A stretch of DNA of 64,000 nucleotides from Gracilariopsis chorda (lineage: Eukaryota > Rhodophyta > Florideophyceae > Gracilariales > Gracilariaceae). Numbering within the stretch: position 1 is the stretch's first letter; each line of letters starts with the position of its first letter. Where the stretch lies: contig NBIV01000168.1 of NCBI GenBank assembly GCA_003194525.1, forward strand, positions 1-64,000, written 5' to 3'. A program made the translations under genes and the position numbers. Positions 60,855 through 64,000 of the stretch are shown piece by piece. Below the pieces are notes generated by a model. The model made no database searches. It worked only from the letters and a program-made list of their open reading frames with translations, and was not told the DNA's origin.

Positions 60855-61299
60855 TTTCTTCGCAGAGAGGTGTTCGTCGAAATTTTTGGTACATTTTCTG
60901 TGACTTGTATATAAAACGCTAGATAGCAAACAGCTCTTTGCTTCCGAAATGCAAATCTTTCGGAGAACGCTTCTGCCAATCAGTAGCGGTAAAGGGACTG
61001 CTAACCCTTTTTTTATTTGTTATAAAACACCTCAGTGCAAGACTACAGCTTGAAATCTATAGGACACATCTTTTCTACAAGCAAAAGACCTGTCTACGGC
61101 GCCCGCATTTCCACATCTTCGCTGAGCATAAAATACCCATTCTCGTGCCAAGGTGATGATGTGATTGACAATACCGGTATAGCAGCAGTCAGCTTCAAAG
61201 CATAAATCGCTCATATTCGCTAACGCCACTGATGTGCCGCGTTCTTGCGAAGAGCCAAGAGCCTTGTGGAAGAAGTAGTGACACGGTAGCTCCTAACAG
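60855..61299. other. AT-richer spacer with no recognised gene
   Basis: Nothing convincing is coded. A GACTGCTAACCC block at 60997-61008 resembles the ends of the TTAGCGGTCTGCTAAC elements. Confidence 0.4.
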
Positions 61300-61542
61300 C
61301 CGCAACGGGGACCGGAAGGAAGCCAAGACACTCGCAGGAGTCCAAGTGCTAACGATGTCCCATCGAAACTGGATGCTCGTTTTGAAACACAGGACGTTGA
61401 CAAATCCCTAAAGGAGAGCCTAACGATGCTAGAGCCTGTCAGAACGGATCTTCGAGCCGCACAGAATAAGTTGAATGGAATGAAGTATATGATTAAAGCA
61501 ACAGCAATCAAAACTGAAATCACTGGAGGATACAAAGCGTGA
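61300..61542 (+). CDS. possible unrecognised exon
   Basis: Eighty codons with no ATG at the start follow an AG acceptor-like site (CTCCTAACAG). The translation is charged and protein-like (DVPSKLDARFETQDVDKSLK, then ESLTMLEPVRTDLRAAQNKL), with a coiled-coil look, and ends in TGA. A basic frame MPQSIMKATEARHANGFKKV begins soon after at 61562. No upstream exon could be joined and no family is recognised. It may be a fragment of a missed gene or of a dead one. Confidence 0.22.
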   Translation, partial: PQRGPEGSQDTRRSPSANDVPSKLDARFETQDVDKSLKESLTMLEPVRTDLRAAQNKLNGMKYMIKATAIKTEITGGYKA

Positions 61543-62349
61543 TGCGCGTCATGATACACAGATGCCGCAGTCCATCATGAAAGCAACTGAAGCACGTCAC
61601 GCAAACGGCTTTAAAAAGGTTCTTGGAAAACTTCAGCGGTACAAGAAGGTCAAACGAAGAGTACCGTTTCAGAAGAAACGACGTAATATAATATATATGA
61701 AGGCTCCGTCTGACAGTCAGAATCACAATTACTTTATCACAGAGGAAAAAACCCTTCCACATTGCTTTTGAAGGCTTCTGTTAGAATCCGGGTGAACAGT
61801 CTTTGGGGTTTGTGAGTGTTTCGACTCATGGAGGTAAAGTCACTGGGGGCCCTGTAGTGCGTAAACGCTGTGGACGTTTTGCCTATCCAAAGTGTGATGT
61901 GCTCTGGCATAATAGATGGCTTCAAACTTAATGAATATCTGCAGCTGCTCCTTCGATGTTCGCTTTTTTTTGTCTAGTGTGCGCAATGCGCTGACGAAGA
62001 TTAAGAACACAATGTGTTGTTATGTTCTGTTCAGTACTTCATACTATTCCATGCCCATTGTCCGTCAATATTACTCTTTGCTCAAGACATTCAGACGATC
62101 AAACATCCCAAGTGCCCGATCTATTGGTGAGGTGGAAGCATACTAACTTGAATAGGCGCAATGGTTGACGTCTTATCTAAGACACCGTGTTGTGTCAGAA
62201 CGCGAGTGGAAAACGTTTCCCATAAATTCGCATTAGCAGTGTTCATTTCTTCGTCCAAGTCATAAGCGTTGCAAGACACAGATTACGCAAAACGCATAAA
62301 AAAACCCGGGACAAGACCACATACATACATGCACTGTACCAACAAGCAG
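61543..62349. other. spacer with no recognised gene
   Basis: AT-rich DNA with small frames only. It is the 3' flank of the COX23-like gene. Confidence 0.4.
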
Positions 62350-62670
62350 CTACATGCGACTTAATTTGGCTTCCCGTTGCTCGCGACGCCACTTTTTCAT
62401 GCACTCCTTGTAATCTTCAAAGAATCGCTTGCATGCAGACTTTGATCGGTTCGTTATACAGTGCAAACTGGCTTCATGTTCGGCCACACAAGGATTCTCG
62501 TCGAGGAGTTTCTTGAAGCCCGGCAGGGACGTTTCTTGCTGCAAGGACTTTTTCGTCGATTGCGACATCTTTTCCGGTTGCGGCCAAAAGGGGTGATCTT
62601 CTTTGATGGTCTTCGTCTTCCGCTCCCGGTTGCGGTGCGAGAGAGAAGAAGCTGAGGCAAGGTCATCCAT
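62350..62670 (-). CDS. COX23/CHCHD7-like twin CX9C protein
   Basis: 106 residues. The CHCH domain has both CX9C pairs: CVAEHEASLHC and CKRFFEDYKEC, joined by ITNRSKSA, within the pattern NPC...C...C-x-YF-x-YK-x-C-x-K-W of COX23/CHCHD7. Such proteins are oxidised by Mia40 in the mitochondrial intermembrane space, and COX23 helps cytochrome c oxidase assembly. The first 40 residues are basic and not conserved. It is divergent from the zinc-ribbon gene. Confidence 0.85.
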   Translation of the reverse strand: MDDLASASSLSHRNRERKTKTIKEDHPFWPQPEKMSQSTKKSLQQETSLPGFKKLLDENPCVAEHEASLHCITNRSKSACKRFFEDYKECMKKWRREQREAKLSRM

Positions 62671-62862
62671 GACACGAAGGCTTTCGGCTCTAGAGTATCC
62701 TGTGGAGTCTGCTTGGTGTACAGATGTACAACGCTGAACGGGCCAGATCTGCGCTCCAAAGGTTTTATAATTTCGTTAAAAAACCTGCGGCAATGGAATT
62801 GGTATTCTGGTGTTTGTGGTTCGGACTGCATGCCTGCAAAACACCTGCTCCATCACGTCGGC

Positions 62863-62876
62863 CTACCCAAGGGTAG
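62863..62876. promoter_or_regulatory. CTACCCAAGGGTAG palindrome in a divergent promoter
   Basis: A perfect 14 bp palindrome 193 bp before the COX23-like ATG and about 250 bp before the zinc-ribbon gene. TACCAGGGGTAAACCCCTAG follows at about 62991-63010. Confidence 0.55.
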
Positions 62877-63006
62877 ACGGCTCTCCAACATTTCCTGTAA
62901 CGAAGGCAAATGCTAATCCCACCCCTAGCTAGTTGGCTAGAAGCCTAAGGACAAAGGTTAAGAGTGCAAGCAATCTAACCCATATTCCTTACCAGGGGTA
63001 AACCCC

Positions 63007-63051
63007 TAGCGGTCTGCTAACCCTTTACCGTTAACCCTTTAACCCTTACCC
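63007..63051. promoter_or_regulatory. TAGCGGTCTGCTAACC plus TTAACCC repeats
   Basis: A near copy of the 21268-21283 element is followed by CCTTTACCG and a run of TTAACCC / TTTAACCCTTACCCC, ending about 78 bp before the ATG of the zinc-ribbon gene. The run looks like, but is not, a clean telomeric repeat. Confidence 0.4.
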
Positions 63052-63128
63052 CATTGTACTCGTCGACGCACATAGCGCGTCCCTATGCTAAACATCCGGC
63101 ACGTGCGTCTTTCTCAACAAACGCGCCA

Positions 63129-63926
63129 ATGGCGGGCTTGGTCGCACCCAGAACAAACTCTGCATCCTGCCTTTCTTTTGTCCCGTTCTTAGCATCAGCC
63201 ACGAGAAAGCCCCGTGACCATGCAAGCCATCATGCTCGAATGAATCAGCGTCCACAAACATCGATACCCTCTGGCGCAAGGTTAGAGATCCCATCAGAAG
63301 ATCTAACATGTCGCCTGGAGAATCTCAAATTTGGATACGAGGACGACCAGCTTTGGCCAAGCGCATGCAAAGTACGGTACCGTTGTAGATTCGGTCATGT
63401 AATCAATTGCAGGTCTGGCACAATGGCATGCCGCAAGTGTCCCACTTGTGCTGCTCAAATGTCAACTCCGCAGATGAACCAGTCGCGACGAAAGCTGACA
63501 CTGTGTGAGCTGGGCGCTCTTGCCAACAGCCGCGGTGGCGAGCTGCTATCCACAGAATACGTAAACTCGCGAACGCCATTACTATGGCGCTGTGAAAAAG
63601 GTCATCTGTGGAAATCCAACGCATCTAACATTCGCAGTGCGAAATCATGGTGCCCAGAGTGCGCACGGCAGAGAAGAAAGAGCACATTGGAGGACATGCA
63701 TATGCTTGCTCGAGAGCGAGGCGGCCAGTGTTTGAGCGATGAGTATATCTCGGAACACGTTAAACTTAAGTGGCGTTGTGCACAAGGACACGAGTTCTGG
63801 CTTGCACCGAACAATATGAAAAGGACTGCGACGGGAGCAAGAAAGCCCTCTTGGTGCAAGCTTTGCCGAACTCCCACTCCACGACGTCGCACCCGCACAG
63901 CAACAAAACAAAAAGGCGTACACTAA
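63129..63926 (+). CDS. zinc-ribbon repeat protein
   Basis: The first ATG gives 265 residues. Three treble-clef/zinc-ribbon type units are visible: YRCRFGHVINCRSGTMACRK with CPTCA; WRCEKGHLWKSNASNIRSAK with SWCPECA; and WRCAQGHEFWLAPNN with SWCKLC. Each has C-x-x/xGH and C-x-x-C metal ligands and a preceding GG-x-L-S-x-EY block (GGELLSTEYVNS, GGQCLSDEYISE). Proteins of this kind occur in bacteria, algae and large viruses, sometimes near endonuclease domains; none is seen here. The basic N- and C-termini suggest nucleic acid binding. Confidence 0.7.
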   Translation: MAGLVAPRTNSASCLSFVPFLASATRKPRDHASHHARMNQRPQTSIPSGARLEIPSEDLTCRLENLKFGYEDDQLWPSACKVRYRCRFGHVINCRSGTMACRKCPTCAAQMSTPQMNQSRRKLTLCELGALANSRGGELLSTEYVNSRTPLLWRCEKGHLWKSNASNIRSAKSWCPECARQRRKSTLEDMHMLARERGGQCLSDEYISEHVKLKWRCAQGHEFWLAPNNMKRTATGARKPSWCKLCRTPTPRRRTRTATKQKGVH

Positions 63927-64000
63927 GTCGTAGAGCACTTTTGTTTTATGGTTTCCTACGTGGACACATGACCTAAACGATGCGGAGAAGGTTGTTGTTG

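Noticed and set aside
63020-63052. TTAACCC-rich run as an internal telomere repeat
   Set aside because: The units vary in length and sequence and only three to four occur, so it is not a clean telomeric array.
1-64000. CRISPR arrays, rRNA genes, spliceosomal snRNAs
   Set aside because: None was found by reading for their conserved words; the window is eukaryotic nuclear DNA, so CRISPR is not expected.

Overview
This window is nuclear DNA from a eukaryote, most likely a photosynthetic one with a compact genome, and a red alga or close relative is the best guess. The reasons are a pheophorbide a oxygenase/TIC55-like Rieske protein, a plant-type PP7-like phosphatase, and a ferredoxin-metallo-beta-lactamase protein with a presequence. 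The genes are densely packed and mostly lack introns (the 6.6 kb Brr2 gene is one open frame), and the few introns seen are only 53 to 101 nt long. The assignment is inferred from gene content; no organism-specific marker is present.

Bases 1-15,626 form a graveyard of transposable elements. A Ty3/gypsy-type LTR retrotransposon with a chromodomain integrase enters from the left edge and ends in an 807 bp LTR at 9647. It abuts a piggyBac-like DNA transposase whose distal part is split by a solo LTR of the same family, in the opposite orientation, with a perfect 5 bp target duplication CAAAG. Next come a 1 kb element with palindromic terminal inverted repeats, a decayed Tc1/mariner transposase, and a composite of one truncated and one complete LTR. 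A second LTR family, probably copia-like, left a 324 bp solo LTR at 20,047-20,370 with duplication GTCAA.

From 17 kb on the window is host genes. They cover spliceosome function (SF3A3, Brr2, a WBP4/FBP21-like protein), membrane traffic and signalling (Rab GDI, a TBC RabGAP, a Rheb-like GTPase, a PP7-like phosphatase), mitochondrial and Fe-S biology (CIAO1, a COX23/CHCHD7-like twin CX9C protein, a degenerate S26 peptidase), chromatin and DNA maintenance (an SPT7/STAF65-like histone-fold protein, a RAD51-like protein without Walker A), and metabolism (an N-terminal nucleophile asparaginase). There are also a DUF218 protein, an ARM-repeat protein, a degenerate metallophosphatase-like protein, a zinc-ribbon protein and a 1177-residue protein that looks like a domesticated transposase.

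Many genes sit in divergent pairs. In six of these shared promoters, and upstream of the oxygenase gene, I see variants of a short palindromic element of the form TACC-(C)NNGG-TA. The other notable signals are the density of tiny hairpins in the gypsy-type element and its LTRs, a 55 bp perfect palindrome at 60.8 kb, and several conserved folds that have lost catalytic residues.
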